DNA from: Planctomycetota bacterium
GTDB taxonomy: Bacteria > Planctomycetota > B15-G4 > SIAN01
Direction: 5' to 3'
Length of the DNA: 64,000 bases
NCBI GenBank assembly: GCA_028289345.1
Contig: JANQQL010000025.1
Span: 496,001-560,000, forward strand
How positions within the stretch are numbered: position 1 is the stretch's first letter; every line of letters starts with the position of its first letter. Positions 24,701 through 36,060 of this stretch are shown here, one piece after another. A program made the translations under genes and the position numbers. The notes under the pieces were generated by a model, which made no database searches, was not told the origin of the DNA, and saw only the letters and a program-made list of their open reading frames with translations.

Positions 24701-26831
24701 GCTGGAAGAGTATCGCTCGGCCCGAGAACTTCTGTTCGCCACGTGGCTGGAAGACCAAGAACGGATCGATGAGGCGCTCGATTCAGTGCCTTCTCTGCCA
24801 TCGTCTCCGAAGCGGCGGGCGGATTTGGTGGAAGCGGTGGTTCGGGCGCAGCTAGCTGCGGGCCGAAAAGACGCGGCCGCGGTTCTCCTTGCGGAGGAGT
24901 TGCCGCGACTTGCCACCACAGACTTGGTCGCTCAACAAGCCCTTTGGAAATCGTTCCGAGTGGCGGCGAACCCTGCCTCGATCAGCGTCACCGAGCGAGA
25001 GCAGGTAGTGCGTGAAGTCGATCAGTTGGTGGCAATGGGACACCGTCGTCGGCGGGCCGAGGCCACGTTCGCTTTGGGACAGTCATTGGGCGACCCTGCT
25101 CTCTTGCAGCAGGCCCAACAGCTTGCGGTTCAAGCGTCTCATCAGCCCCTGGTTCGGCGCATCGAGGCCGCCATCGAAGAGGTCGGATTGCCGGACTCCG
25201 GCGCGGCGCCGCTGACCCAAGGACGTCTTCGTGACCTGGAGCAGCTGAAAGAGGTGACCAAGGCCATTGGGCGGGAAGTGGACGGGGAACGGCTTCTGCG
25301 ATTGGTTCTCGACCACGCGGTCGAGTCGACCAACGCCAAGCGCGGGTTCCTGATCCTGCTCAAGGGGGAGTCGATGTCCATTCCGGTGGCGCGGAACATC
25401 GAAGCCAGCGATATCGAGAATCCGGAGTTTTCGGTGAGCTCGTCGGTGGCGAAAACCACCGCCCTGGAGGGCAAGCCTTACATTGCGTCTGATGCCAGCG
25501 TGGATGAGAGGTTCCGACACGCCTCCTCGATCTCCCAGCTCAAACTCCAGTCCATCTTGTGCGTGCCATTGCGGAGTCGAGATCAGGTCATCGGGGCGAT
25601 CTACGTGGACGATCCGACTCGAATCGACCGATTCGATGACGACGATCGCCGTTACTTGGAGGACCTGTCCGATCACGCGGCGATTGCTTTGGAGAAGGCA
25701 CAGCTTCTGCGGGACAACATCTCACGGCAGAAGAAGCTCGAACGATCCAATCGCGAGATCGAGCGCCTCAATCAAGAGCTCAAGAAGCAAGTGCAGGACC
25801 AGGCTCAAGAGCTCACCGTCGTCAAGGAGTCCCTACGCGCCACCCAGGCGGAGTTGTCCCTGAAGTACGACTACCCGACCATCATCAGTCGTAGTCAGAG
25901 GATGCAAGAGGTGCTGTCGGTGATCGACCGGGTCACGGACTCCCCCTATCCGGTGTACTTGTACGGAGAGAGCGGAACGGGAAAGGAGCTCATTGCACGG
26001 TCGTTGCATCGCAATGGAAGCCGCTCCAAAGGGCCCTACTTGCCCATGAACTGTGCAAACTTGTCGCCCGGTTTGGCAGAGAGTGAGCTTTTCGGCCACG
26101 TGAAGGGAGCGTTCACCGGCGCGGATCGCGACAAGCCGGGGGCGTTCGAACTCACCGATGGTGGGATCCTCTTCCTGGACGAGGTGGGGGATGCGTCTCT
26201 GGAAATCCAAAGCAAGCTGCTTCGCATCATTCAATTCGGAGAAGTGCTCAGAGTTGGCAGTGACGAGCCTCGCCACGTCGACGTGCGCGTGGTCTCTGCC
26301 TCGAACAAGGACTTGCAGCAAGAAGTCGTCGAGGGCCGCTTCCGGGAAGACCTGTACTTCCGGTTGATTGTGCACCGGGTTGAGCTTCCCCCGCTGCGCG
26401 AACGGCGAGAAGACGTGCCGCTTCTTCTCGAACACTTTCAAGAGTTGCATGGGGAGCGCTTGGGAGTGGAGCCTTTGCGGTTCCTGCGAGGCACTCGCGA
26501 GCTGCTCATCAACTACGACTGGCCGGGCAACGTTCGCGAGCTGGAGAACTGCGTCATCGATTTGTTGGTGAGGTTCGGGGATCGAGGGGAGGTGGACGAG
26601 GCCAACCTTCCCCCCAAATTTCATCGCGGTTATCCCGGAGGTGCGGTTGTCGCTCAGGGACAGACGCTCAAGGAATTGATGGATCTCCACGAAAAGAAAC
26701 TCATCGAGGCAGCACTCCTGAAGTGTGGCGGAGTGCGCTCCAAAGCCGCCCGGATGCTCGGGATGTCGGAGCGCAACCTCTACAAGAAGCTATCGAAGTA
26801 CGGCTTTTTGGAGGGGCCTGGGCAAGGATGA
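21753..26831 (+). CDS. Ser/Thr kinase - TPR - GAF - sigma54 activator giant fusion
   Basis: This is a 1,692-residue cytoplasmic regulator. Residues 7-270 are a Hanks-type kinase ([10 protein letters not shown] loop, [10 protein letters not shown] at about 125, IDFGLA at about 149, LAPELF). Residues 300-480 look like a degenerate ATPase domain without a clear Walker A. About 650-1130 are TPR-type helical repeats, about 1165-1325 a GAF sensor domain, then a short coiled coil. From 1375 there is a sigma54-interaction AAA+ domain ([11 protein letters not shown] about 1405, GAFTGAD about 1451, [13 protein letters not shown]), ending in a Fis-type helix-turn-helix ([18 protein letters not shown]). 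It should activate sigma54 promoters in response to a ligand and phosphorylation state. GTG start; an in-frame GTG two codons on is possible. Confidence 0.9.
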   Translation: MPVKELIGGRFEPLRFLGEGGASQVHLVRDVLDGDRCLALKGLPSSLSEVALSEFRCLTSFSYPGIPRAHELGCDQRTGALFFTSEYFEGMDFVAAVREFPLEEQLEATAQLLRTLEFLHGRGVVHRDLKPANVLVRRSAGELRVMVIDFGLATEAVETELSGSLPYLAPELFDRDPATASSDLYSVGMMLYELWVGRHPFEAETALDWVRAHRESPVELPDDLPIPVSLGRLVLRLLAKDPGDRYPRAAAVLTDLSRLCVQPLPRETELSFRGRIRSFPFARVEIGGDPKSSEAAPDESSNDNLWWVTGSTREARQELCRRIRTELVATGRFPLVVSLGASEPLEELGRQVAQIQQVHEGVAHDRLDEIVSALTTLPVVLTIENLDRRNPDHESWLRPLLRVPVPTVVSSPEGPDQNPLGKELCVQRSSLHEIKPHRYTLTELEGLFPDWLGFELTEELASFLDARGGVEESRLVETMTYLLDCGALRVVQGVAHLHLQSVDLAKASSDLVSILQQRLDLLSAPARRTMTALAVLDAAVSAADLEVLTGRREGFLDDLGSLVEHGFAQRSQGESGELFRVAGGAARDATLSLAPAELIRDLHRGAAALLEQSSASGEDQVLARHHFRGEPGPASAERMIRAAETLTESNRFAEAIDVLDELHAGWTVEGEGLARTRYVRGLALLKLGSAEAAVQSMAQALELPLEEVLADRVRLDLARAMERTGQFAEALDVVRQGGWSDPSLAGEALAQRAFLLYRLGRDEEAARCCSEADAVLPQVPSRNRIRVHNTLGLILFRQGRFDEARNHYEVAVQLSTEAGNPLWKASAEHNFGQLEDECGHLEHALQLFRGGQSWLQKYGDRQMAVVLATTIGRTLLDLGQIEEAKRELQRAREELDIVSLGPQFQRALSTAQAQVAVAEGELDVAAHHLSDARRFAEKQGDRRGILVADFISMEVLVYQGDEETGSKLLQNIRRQVEAYSTAELEEYRSARELLFATWLEDQERIDEALDSVPSLPSSPKRRADLVEAVVRAQLAAGRKDAAAVLLAEELPRLATTDLVAQQALWKSFRVAANPASISVTEREQVVREVDQLVAMGHRRRRAEATFALGQSLGDPALLQQAQQLAVQASHQPLVRRIEAAIEEVGLPDSGAAPLTQGRLRDLEQLKEVTKAIGREVDGERLLRLVLDHAVESTNAKRGFLILLKGESMSIPVARNIEASDIENPEFSVSSSVAKTTALEGKPYIASDASVDERFRHASSISQLKLQSILCVPLRSRDQVIGAIYVDDPTRIDRFDDDDRRYLEDLSDHAAIALEKAQLLRDNISRQKKLERSNREIERLNQELKKQVQDQAQELTVVKESLRATQAELSLKYDYPTIISRSQRMQEVLSVIDRVTDSPYPVYLYGESGTGKELIARSLHRNGSRSKGPYLPMNCANLSPGLAESELFGHVKGAFTGADRDKPGAFELTDGGILFLDEVGDASLEIQSKLLRIIQFGEVLRVGSDEPRHVDVRVVSASNKDLQQEVVEGRFREDLYFRLIVHRVELPPLRERREDVPLLLEHFQELHGERLGVEPLRFLRGTRELLINYDWPGNVRELENCVIDLLVRFGDRGEVDEANLPPKFHRGYPGGAVVAQGQTLKELMDLHEKKLIEAALLKCGGVRSKAARMLGMSERNLYKKLSKYGFLEGPGQG

Positions 26832-26973
26832 TCGGAATCCGATCGGCAGCTCGCTTCGCGCAACGCATTTCCTGCTCGTGGCTTCCTGGTTAGACTTTTC
26901 GTGCAGTTCGCTGGAGGGCCTCGGCCCCTGGCAGCCCTCCTCGAAGGGTTTTCCCACCAAGATCGAGTCTCCG

Positions 26974-27630
26974 ATGTCATCGTCCCGAGCACTCTCGCGA
27001 TTCGTCTTGATCGCCCTCGCGATCCCCTGCGTTGCGTTTGGCGGGAACGCACTGGTGTTCCAAGCAATGTTCACCAGCGCCGCGACTCCCGCGACGGAAG
27101 GTTCGCTGCAGGTGTTTGCCGAAGGAAGCCATTCCTTCAACGCCGTCGCTCCCAATTCCGGAGTCGTCAACGGTCACTACCTGCTGACCGACGCCGGAGG
27201 GAACAGCGCGGTCGATTTCGGGATCATTGCCCACGCTTCCACTCCCGTCGAAGGAGCAGCCGCGGTCAGTTTCGACATGACGGTGCTCGAACCGACGACC
27301 CAGTTCGCGATCGAGATCACGGACACGACCGGCATCGACATCACGGTGATGGCTTCGGGCCCGGTCGACAGCGTTGACGATGATGACCAGTCGATCGGCT
27401 ACACCTGGCGGGACGACATCAGTCTCCACGTGGAAATGCACTTCTGGCCATCCATTGGTGGCCGTGACGTCTGCGTGACGTACTTCCAGGACCTGGCGGG
27501 GAACACTCTTTACTCCTGGGCCAGTGAGATCGAAGGTGGCCTGCGACCGATTGGGGGTGTGGTGTTCACCAAGCTGGGAGGCTCGGTCGGAGCTTTGGAG
27601 CTCGACAACATCGAGATTCGAGAACTCTGA
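26974..27630 (+). CDS. Exported beta-rich protein, unknown
   Basis: This is a 218-residue protein with a signal peptide (residues 1-27, ending AFGGN) followed by a beta-rich body with many Thr, Val and Asp (for example VSFDMTVLEPTTQFAIEITD). The overall form recalls jelly-roll carbohydrate-binding or PEP-CTERM-type exported proteins, but no C-terminal sorting signal is present and I recognise no family. The ATG at 26974 was chosen at the start of the signal peptide; the open frame extends upstream without coding character. It lies between the giant kinase and coaB on the same strand. Confidence 0.55.
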   Translation: MSSSRALSRFVLIALAIPCVAFGGNALVFQAMFTSAATPATEGSLQVFAEGSHSFNAVAPNSGVVNGHYLLTDAGGNSAVDFGIIAHASTPVEGAAAVSFDMTVLEPTTQFAIEITDTTGIDITVMASGPVDSVDDDDQSIGYTWRDDISLHVEMHFWPSIGGRDVCVTYFQDLAGNTLYSWASEIEGGLRPIGGVVFTKLGGSVGALELDNIEIREL

Positions 27631-27652
27631 ACCCCGTTTTCCGAGGTGCCGA

Positions 27653-28297
27653 GTGGGTCTTTCGATTTGGGTGACCGGTGGTGGCACCCGAGAGCCGATT
27701 GACGACGTCCGTTTCGTCGGCAACCGTTCTACCGGCAGCATGGCTCTTGCTTTGGTCCAAGAAGCGGTCCAACGTGGTCATTCGGTGACCTGCTTCCTCG
27801 CCGAGTCGGTGGCGGCGGAATCGCGGCCCGGAGTACGATTCCTTCGCTACGAGACCTCTCAAGACTTGGCCATGGCGCTTCGAGAGGCGGAGCCCTCCCC
27901 TGAGGCAATCTTTCATGCCGCGGCTGTTTCCGACTACGCGCCGGTGGTGGCGGAGGGCAAGGTGCCGTCCGGCCAGGAGACATGGACCCTCCACCTGAAG
28001 CCTTTGCCGAAGCTCGTCGATGACCTGCGTGCGAGGTTTCCTAGGGCGCTTTTGGTGATGTTCAAGTTGGAGAGCGAAATCTCCCGGGCCGAGCTGGTTT
28101 CCCGAGCGCGAGCAGCGGGGGAACGAGCCGGGGCTCAGTGGGTCTTCGCCAACCTGCTCCAGGAAGTTGGAGTGGGTCACGCGGGAGTGATGGTCGAGGT
28201 GGCGGGGAATCGTGAGATCCCCATTGTCGGACGCGACCAAGTGGCGGCGGCTCTGATTCGAACCGCCGAAGACGCGATTTCAGGAGCGGCGCCATGA
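27653..28297 (+). CDS. coaB: Phosphopantothenate-cysteine ligase (stand-alone CoaB)
   Basis: CoaB joins 4'-phosphopantothenate and cysteine in coenzyme A synthesis. In most bacteria it is the C-terminal half of a CoaBC fusion; here it is a separate 214-residue protein. The signatures are TGGGTREPIDDVRFVGNRST (nucleotide-binding loop), HAAAVSDYAP, and MFKLESE in place of the usual G-F-K-x-E. The GTG start at 27653 sits directly before the first strand and has GAGG upstream. Its stop overlaps coaC by four bases (ATGA). The gene order, ligase first and decarboxylase second, is the reverse of the domain order in the usual fusion. Confidence 0.88.
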   Translation: MGLSIWVTGGGTREPIDDVRFVGNRSTGSMALALVQEAVQRGHSVTCFLAESVAAESRPGVRFLRYETSQDLAMALREAEPSPEAIFHAAAVSDYAPVVAEGKVPSGQETWTLHLKPLPKLVDDLRARFPRALLVMFKLESEISRAELVSRARAAGERAGAQWVFANLLQEVGVGHAGVMVEVAGNREIPIVGRDQVAAALIRTAEDAISGAAP

Positions 28298-28881
28298 ATC
28301 AAAGGGATCGTGTGCTGTTGCTCGTGACCGGAGGCGTGGCCGCCTACAAGGCGGGCGACGTGATTCGCGAGCTCCGACGCCAAGGGGCCAATGTGCGCGT
28401 TGCCATGTCGCCCGCCGCCCAGCAGTTCGTCACGCCCATGACTTTCGAAGCGTTGAGTGGCGCCAAGGTGATGACCGAGTTGCTTCCCGGTTGCACCGAC
28501 GGCGAAATCGACCACATCGAGCTCGGGCGTTGGGCCGAGGTCGTCGCCGTGGTTCCCGGCACCGCGGACTTCTTGGCTCGGCTCTGCGCAGGAATGGCCA
28601 ACGATCTGCCGCTTGCGGTGCTGCTGGCTCTTCCCAAAGCGACTCCGGTCTTGTTTGCCCCCGCCATGAACCGGGAGATGTGGACCCATCCGGCGACGCA
28701 ACGAAACCTCGAATTGTTGCGCAACTGGCAAGGCGTCGACTACCACGTCGCCGAACCCGTGGAAAAAGAGTTGGCATGCGGGGAAGTGGGACCCGGTGGT
28801 CTCCCCGAGGTCGCGGACATCGTGGCGCACATCGGTGAGCTTCGTCAGCGACCCGTTCATGCGGAGGAGCATTCGCGGTAG
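28294..28881 (+). CDS. coaC: Phosphopantothenoylcysteine decarboxylase (stand-alone CoaC)
   Basis: CoaC, an FMN enzyme, decarboxylates 4'-phosphopantothenoylcysteine to 4'-phosphopantetheine. The 195-residue protein has the flavoprotein N-terminus LLLVTGGVAAYKAGDVIREL and the active-site His in IDHIEL. PAMNREMW carries the conserved Asn, and the substrate-clamp Cys is in LACGEVGPGGLPE. All catalytic elements are present. The ATGA overlap with coaB indicates coupled translation and equal dosage of the two steps. A hairpin and a TACAAT element follow before prfB. Confidence 0.92.
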   Translation: MNQRDRVLLLVTGGVAAYKAGDVIRELRRQGANVRVAMSPAAQQFVTPMTFEALSGAKVMTELLPGCTDGEIDHIELGRWAEVVAVVPGTADFLARLCAGMANDLPLAVLLALPKATPVLFAPAMNREMWTHPATQRNLELLRNWQGVDYHVAEPVEKELACGEVGPGGLPEVADIVAHIGELRQRPVHAEEHSR

Positions 28882-28895
28882 CTGTGGCGCATTGG

Positions 28896-28914
28896 GGGGC
28901 GCTACAATCGCCCC
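28896..28914 (+). promoter_or_regulatory. Hairpin overlapping a -10-like element before prfB
   Basis: A 6-bp stem GGGGCG/CGCCCC (28896-28901 with 28909-28914) has TACAAT (28903-28908) in its loop. TACAAT could be the prfB -10 box, 46 bases before the ATG; the dyad around it could be an operator or chance. GCTACAATC recurs elsewhere in the window. Confidence 0.35.
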
Positions 28915-28953
28915 ACTCCATTGAAATCGCATGCCCTGAGGTGAGGAAAGCCA

Positions 28954-30106
28954 ATGAGTCCAGCTCCCATGAATCTCGAAGAAATCCGCGAACGCCTCAC
29001 CCAGCTCGCTGGTCAGTTCCGCAACGTACGAGACTGTCTTTGACTTTGATGGCCTCGTTTCCGAGCGCCAGGCCATCGACGAGCGCATGGCCGGTGCCGG
29101 GTTTTGGGACGACCCGGAAAAAGCCCAGGTCGACATTGACCGCCTGAAAGTGATCCGCGGCAAGCTGGACCCCTTGGACCGTGTCGAGGGCTTGCTCGGC
29201 GACCTGGACGCCACCATGGAGTTGGCGGCGGAAGACGGCGGCGACGAGATGCTCGGTGAAGCCCGTTCCCTGGTCAACGAAGTCCAGCGGGAGCTGGAAG
29301 GCCTCGACCTGCAGATGATGTTCACCGGTGAGTACGACCACCGAGCCTGCCATTTGGTGATTCAGGCCGGTGCCGGCGGCACCGAAGCCTGTGACTGGGC
29401 GCGGATGCTGCAACGCATGTACATGCGTTGGGCCGAGTCCGAAGGCTTCAAAGCCGAGGTGGCCGAACTCCTTTCCGATGACGACTCCGGAGGCGTCAAG
29501 TCGGCGACGATCAAGGTCCAAGGGGACTACTCCTATGGGCTCTTGAAGGCCGAGATCGGAGTTCATCGCCTGGTGCGGATCTCGCCGTTCGATGCCAACA
29601 AGCGTCGCCACACTTCGTTTTCCTCGGTGGATGTCATTCCGATCCTGCCCGAAGACGTCGAGTTGGAGATCGACGATTCGGAGCTGCGCATCGACACCTA
29701 CCGCGCGGGCGGAGCCGGGGGGCAGCACGTCAACAAGACCGACTCGGCAGTTCGCATCACCCATCTTCCCACGGGCATCGTGGTGCAGTGCCAGAACGAG
29801 CGTTCGCAGCACAAGAACAAGAGCTCGGCCATGAAGATGCTCACCTCCAAGTTGCTGGCCGTGCGCGAGCAAGAGCGTGAGAAGGAGTTGCGTGATCTCA
29901 GCGGTGAAAAAGGCGAGATCGGATTCGGTCATCAAATCCGTTCCTACGTGTTTCAGCCGTACACCATGGTGAAGGACCACCGAACGAACGTGGAAATCGG
30001 AAACATCCAAAGCGTGATGGATGGCGGAATCCGGCCCTTCCTGGAGAGCTACCTGCGCTCTCGCACGGGCCAAGAGATCAGCCAAGGAGGAGGGGGCAAA
30101 GCATGA
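28954..30106 (+). CDS. prfB: Peptide chain release factor 2, with programmed +1 frameshift
   Basis: RF2 terminates translation at UGA and UAA. The frame from ATG 28954 stops after 29 codons at CTT-TGA-C (29038-29044); a +1 shift at CTT continues into LDFDGLVSERQAIDERMAG and gives a 383-residue RF2. This is the classical autoregulatory frameshift: low RF2 makes ribosomes pause at UGA and slip. Downstream are the RF2 tripeptide SPF (RISPFDANKRRH) and the GGQ catalytic motif (GAGGQHVNKTDSAVRI). GAGGAAAG at 28943-28950 supports the start. The purine-rich stimulator normally three bases before CTT is weak here. The stop overlaps purH (ATGA). Confidence 0.95.
29038..29044 (+). promoter_or_regulatory. 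RF2 programmed frameshift site CTTTGAC
   Basis: The heptamer CTT-TGA-C matches the universally conserved RF2 slippage sequence, in the expected place 29 codons from the start. The upstream AGGGGG-like element of E. coli is replaced by GTACGAGACTGT, a poor anti-Shine-Dalgarno match. Confidence 0.93.
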
Positions 30107-31764
30107 GTGGCACGCGCTGGGCCTTGCTGAGCGTCACGGACAAAACGGGTCTGGATCAGTTCGCCCGCGGGCTGCATGAGCAAGGGTTCTCGCTGCTGTC
30201 GAGTGGGGGAACGGCTCGCTATCTGCGCGACGCGGGGTTGTCCGTGACCGATGTCTCCGAGCACACCGGCTCCCCCGAGATCCTCGGCGGAAGGGTTAAG
30301 ACCTTGCACCCCAAGGTGCATGGAGGAATTCTCGCGCGTGCGAATCATCCGGGAGACGATCAGGAACTCGCGGAGCATTCCATCGATGCCATCGAGTTGG
30401 TTGCGGTGAACTTGTATCGCTTCGAAGAGGCCGTGCGCGAATTCGAAGCCAACAATTCCGGTGACGTCGATGCCGGAAGTGCGGCGGTGGCGGAAGTTTT
30501 GGAGCAGATCGACATCGGCGGTCCCACGCTGCTGCGCGCCGCTGCCAAGAACGTGCCACGAGTTGCCGTGGTGGTTGATCCGGCGGACTACTCGCAGATT
30601 TTGGGCGCGTTGCAGGAACACGGCAATGTGCCCCTCGGGATGCGGGGAACTCTCGCGGGCAAAGCGTTCTCTCTGGTGGCGAGGTACGACCAGGCGATTG
30701 AGGAGTTCTTCGCACGCCATCTCATGGACGGGGCGGCCACGGGCTCCGGGCACGGAGCGTTGGTGGATGGCGACCTGCCGGCGGCTCTGGCCCACTGTTT
30801 CACTGAAGGAGAGCCAGGATCCGACGACGCGGCTCTCGTGCTGCGCTACGGCGAAAACCCTCATCAGCGAGGTGTTGCCGTGCGCGGCCGGGAACCGGGT
30901 GAGGCGAGTGTGATGCATGCTCGGCGACTCGGCGGGAAGGCACTCTCCTACAACAACTTCTTGGACGCGGAGGCGGCTCTCGAAACGGTGAAGGAGTTCG
31001 AGGAGTCCGCCGCGGTCGTGATCAAGCACGCCAATCCGTGCGGTGTCGCGGTGGGCAACTCGCAGGTCGAGGTTTTTGAGAACGCCAAGGCCGGGGACCC
31101 GGTTTCCGCGTTCGGCGGCATCCTGGCATTCAATCGACCACTCGGCATGGAGGCGGCCCGGGCCATCGCCACCAAGCAGAACTTCTTCGAAGTCCTGGTC
31201 GCTCCGGATTTCGAGGAAGGCGTGCTCGATGTGTTGAAGACCGGGGCGGCGTGGGGCAAGAACCTGCGCATCCTCGCCTGTGGAGATCCGAAGCGCCAAG
31301 AGGCAACCCGTCCGCAGTGGACGTTCCGGCCCATGGTTGGCGGCGCGCTGATCCAAGAACGGGATCTGAAGGACACCTTCCATCCGGAAGTCGTGACCGA
31401 GCGGGCGCCGGACGATGCCGAGCTGAGGGACCTGGCGATGGCGTGGAAGATCGTCAAGCACGTGCACTCCAACGCCATCGTGTTCGTCAAGGACGGTGCG
31501 CTGCAAGGGGTGGGTGCCGGCCAGATGAGCCGGGTGGACTCGGTCGGGCTGGCGGCCAAGAAAGCAGGAGAAGGAGCCAAGGGCGCAGTCATGGGTTCGG
31601 ACGCCTTCTTTCCGTTCCGTGATGGAGTGGACGCGGCCATTCAGGCCGGAGTCACCGCCGTCGTGCAGCCGGGCGGAAGCCGGCGCGATGGGGAAGTGAT
31701 CGCCGCGTGCAATGAGTCTCAGGTGGCGATGGTCGTGACCGGACACCGTCATTTCTTGCACTAA
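30103..31764 (+). CDS. purH: Bifunctional AICAR transformylase / IMP cyclohydrolase
   Basis: PurH carries out the last two steps of IMP synthesis. The 553-residue protein has the N-terminal cyclohydrolase domain (LLSVTDKTGLDQFARGL, SSGGTARYL, GRVKTLHPKVHGGILAR) and the C-terminal transformylase domain. The latter shows RYGENPHQRG, the catalytic KHANPCGVAV, and SRVDSVGLAAKKAG, with GSDAFFPFRDGVD near the end. The length is slightly longer than the usual 510-530. The ATG overlaps the prfB stop by four bases, so purine synthesis and RF2 level are linked in translation, an arrangement I do not know from model bacteria. Confidence 0.96.
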   Translation: MSGTRWALLSVTDKTGLDQFARGLHEQGFSLLSSGGTARYLRDAGLSVTDVSEHTGSPEILGGRVKTLHPKVHGGILARANHPGDDQELAEHSIDAIELVAVNLYRFEEAVREFEANNSGDVDAGSAAVAEVLEQIDIGGPTLLRAAAKNVPRVAVVVDPADYSQILGALQEHGNVPLGMRGTLAGKAFSLVARYDQAIEEFFARHLMDGAATGSGHGALVDGDLPAALAHCFTEGEPGSDDAALVLRYGENPHQRGVAVRGREPGEASVMHARRLGGKALSYNNFLDAEAALETVKEFEESAAVVIKHANPCGVAVGNSQVEVFENAKAGDPVSAFGGILAFNRPLGMEAARAIATKQNFFEVLVAPDFEEGVLDVLKTGAAWGKNLRILACGDPKRQEATRPQWTFRPMVGGALIQERDLKDTFHPEVVTERAPDDAELRDLAMAWKIVKHVHSNAIVFVKDGALQGVGAGQMSRVDSVGLAAKKAGEGAKGAVMGSDAFFPFRDGVDAAIQAGVTAVVQPGGSRRDGEVIAACNESQVAMVVTGHRHFLH

Positions 31765-31850
31765 GAGCCATGGTCGACGAACGGCCAAGTCCCTTTGTGC
31801 GGGGAATCGCCGGCTGACGTTTTCCTGAACAGGTCTTGAGGAGGAACTCG

Positions 31851-33668
<1,818 letters not shown>

Positions 33669-33693
33669 TGAAGGCGCGCAACGGAGACGAACC

Positions 33694-34227
33694 ATGAAGC
33701 AAGCCGGTTACCTTCTGCTGTTGCTCGGCTTCCTTGGCGGAGCATTCACCACGGTTCACACCGTGGAAACGATTCCTTGGGGGCCGTATGCCGGTTGTGC
33801 CGCGGCCATGGTGGTCGGTCTGGTCCTGGTGACACGTGCCCGCAAGGAAGAGTCGACCGCGAGCGGACGGGTCGACGCTCAGGTCCAGACTCTGCAAGAG
33901 AGCCTGACCCGCTTGATCGCTGAACTCCAGTCGATGAACGATTCGGCGGAAACTCTGGTCGTGCATGACGTCCGCCATCAGATCGACCGAACATTGCTCC
34001 CGGACCTGGATCGATTCATCGAAGTGCGGGAATCAATGATTCCGCGGTTCGGGTTGCAAGGCTACGTCACCGTCATGGATGCCTTCGCCGGCTCCGAGCG
34101 CCTTTTGAATCGCGCCTGGTCTGCTTCCGCCGACGGCTACGTCGACGAAGTGAAGGCGTGTCTGCGGGGAGCGCTGGGCGAAATGAGCCGGGCCCAAACT
34201 GCGATGCAGTCGCTTTCTGCGAGTTGA
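33694..34227 (+). CDS. Small membrane protein with helical cytoplasmic domain, unknown
   Basis: The 177-residue protein has two N-terminal hydrophobic segments (about 4-22 and 28-46) and a mostly helical, charged C-terminal part (TLQESLTRLIAELQSMND, then HQIDRTLLPDLDRFIEVRES). I recognise no family. The ATG at 33694 has ACGGAG upstream. It lies 25 bases after the OPT transporter gene, so it is very likely on the same transcript and may be an accessory subunit. It converges with etfA, only 16 bases away. Confidence 0.65.
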   Translation: MKQAGYLLLLLGFLGGAFTTVHTVETIPWGPYAGCAAAMVVGLVLVTRARKEESTASGRVDAQVQTLQESLTRLIAELQSMNDSAETLVVHDVRHQIDRTLLPDLDRFIEVRESMIPRFGLQGYVTVMDAFAGSERLLNRAWSASADGYVDEVKACLRGALGEMSRAQTAMQSLSAS

Positions 34228-34243
34228 GAGTCCGAGCCGGTTC

Positions 34244-35224
34244 TCAGCCGGAAACCAGTCCCTTGACCTGTTCCGTCAACGGAGGCAGCACTTCTTCGAC
34301 GTCACCAACGATGCCGTAGTCAGCGACTTTGAAGATCGGTGCTTCGGGGTCCTTGTTGATGGCAACGATGGTCTGCGACGTTCGCATCCCGGCCAGGTGC
34401 TGAATCGCGCCGGAGATGCCGCATGCGATGTAAAGCTTGGGGGCGACGGTCTTGCCGGTCTGGCCGACTTGTTCTGAATGCGGCCGCCAACCCGCGTCGA
34501 CAATGGCTCGCGAGGCACCGATCGCCGCACCCAGAGTTTCGGCAAGGGGCTCGATCAGCTTCTGAAAGGTCTCGGGATCCTTCATGCCACGACCGCCGGA
34601 GACGATGGTTTCTGCTTCGGTCAGATCGACCTTGTTGCCCTCGGCGACGTTGCGTTCGACCAAGGTTGCGCGATGCGCGGGGAGGCCGGTTGGGGCCACG
34701 GTTTCCACGGTTGCGCTTGCGCCTTTGCCGCCATCGGCTCCGAACACGTTGGGTCGCAGGGAAGCCACCGCCGGCTGTTGCGGAAACGCAACGGTCAGGA
34801 GAGCCTTGCCGGCATACACCGGGCGCTTGGCTTGCAAGCCGCCGTTCCACTCCAAGCCGACACAGTCGGAAGCAGGGCTGACCTCCAGGAGCGCACCAAG
34901 GCGGCCCAGCAGGTCGCGAGCGAACGAGGTCGCTCCGATCAACACCACCCCCCCTCCCTTGTTGCGGATGACTTCTGCCAACGCGGCGGCGTAGGCCTCG
35001 CCGCTGTAGGCCGCGAGATCGTCGCCTTCGACGGCAACCGCCTGGGTGATGCCGAAGTCGCCGGTGGCTCCAGCGGCTTGGGTTGCACCAGGACCAATGG
35101 TCACGGCGACCACGTCCATGCCTGCTTTGGATCCGAGGCGAATCGCTTCCGAGCAAACCTCTCCCGCAATCTTGCGCAGAGTTCCCTCGGACTGCTCGGC
35201 GATGGCGATGACCGACTGGCTCAT
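34244..35224 (-). CDS. etfA: Electron transfer flavoprotein alpha subunit
   Basis: With EtfB it forms the FAD/AMP heterodimer that passes electrons from acyl-CoA and other dehydrogenases to the quinone pool. The 326-residue protein has the N-terminal Rossmann-like part ([28 protein letters not shown]) and the FAD-binding C-terminal signature. That signature is [45 protein letters not shown] and [20 protein letters not shown]. Length is typical. It lies 80 bases downstream of etfB on the minus strand. No ETF-quinone oxidoreductase or acyl-CoA dehydrogenase is in the window. Confidence 0.96.
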   Translation of the reverse strand: MSQSVIAIAEQSEGTLRKIAGEVCSEAIRLGSKAGMDVVAVTIGPGATQAAGATGDFGITQAVAVEGDDLAAYSGEAYAAALAEVIRNKGGGVVLIGATSFARDLLGRLGALLEVSPASDCVGLEWNGGLQAKRPVYAGKALLTVAFPQQPAVASLRPNVFGADGGKGASATVETVAPTGLPAHRATLVERNVAEGNKVDLTEAETIVSGGRGMKDPETFQKLIEPLAETLGAAIGASRAIVDAGWRPHSEQVGQTGKTVAPKLYIACGISGAIQHLAGMRTSQTIVAINKDPEAPIFKVADYGIVGDVEEVLPPLTEQVKGLVSG

Positions 35225-35304
35225 GGGTTTTCCTTGTTCACTTCGTTGGGGGTGGAAAGGGTGAGGGGCGAAGAGGCGGAGGGTGCCTCCGCCGGGGGCG
35301 CGCT

Positions 35305-36060
35305 TTACAGCGCGCTGGCCTCATCACGCAGCAGTCGCAACAGTTCGGGCACGGCCTCGGCTCCTTCACCGACGATCTTGCCCTCGGATCGTTCCGGCGG
35401 CAGCGCCAGCGACTCCAAGGTTTGGGCCGGATCCGGAAGGGAAGGCTCCTTGGTTTCGATGGGCTTTTTCTTGGCCGCCATGATCCCCTTCAGATTGGGG
35501 TAGCGCGGCTCGTTCAGTCCCTTCTGGGCGGTGATCACACAGGGAAGAGGAACTTCGTACACCTCCGTCGCGCCACCCTCGACTTCTCGGCTGGCGCGGG
35601 CTTTGCCATCGGCGATGGTGAGCTCCGTGACGTCCGGAACTGCGGGGAAGCCCAGCAGGGTGGCGACCATCACGCCGATCTGCCCGTTGTCGTTGTCGAC
35701 GGCTTGACGGCCGAACAGGACCAAATCGGGCTCCTGGGCCTTGATCTCCTCCACCAGGACCCGCGCCACGGTCAAGGGATCCCGGAACGGCGCGTCATGC
35801 ACCAAGTGAACGGCCTTGGCAGCGCCCATGGCTAGGCAAGTGCGCAGTTCTTTGGTGATGGCTTCGGGGCCAAGGCTGAGGATCGTCACCTCGCCACCCC
35901 CGGCCGCATCGACTTGCTTCAGGGCTTCTTCCACGGCGAACTCGTCGTAGGGATTCAGGACGAATTCGACGCCGGCTTCGTCGATGGCTTTGCCATCGCC
36001 GCCGACTTTGATTCGAGTGGCCGTGCTCGGCACCCGCTTGACACAAACCGTGACTTTCAT
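35305..36060 (-). CDS. etfB: Electron transfer flavoprotein beta subunit
   Basis: EtfB binds AMP and pairs with EtfA. The 251-residue protein begins MKVTVCVKRVPSTATRIKVG and has the family features NPYDEFAVEEAL, LVLFGRQAVDNDNGQIGVM with the AMP site, and LPCVITAQKGLNEPRYPNL. The ATG at 36060 was preferred to one at 36069 because the GAGGA stretch is at a proper distance only from the inner start. The upstream gap of 243 bases to the response-regulator gene probably holds the promoter for etfBA, but no clear box was seen. Confidence 0.96.
   Translation of the reverse strand: MKVTVCVKRVPSTATRIKVGGDGKAIDEAGVEFVLNPYDEFAVEEALKQVDAAGGGEVTILSLGPEAITKELRTCLAMGAAKAVHLVHDAPFRDPLTVARVLVEEIKAQEPDLVLFGRQAVDNDNGQIGVMVATLLGFPAVPDVTELTIADGKARASREVEGGATEVYEVPLPCVITAQKGLNEPRYPNLKGIMAAKKKPIETKEPSLPDPAQTLESLALPPERSEGKIVGEGAEAVPELLRLLRDEASAL

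Noticed and set aside
30049-31788. A 579-codon frame on the minus strand
   Set aside because: It lies entirely opposite purH, which is unmistakable.
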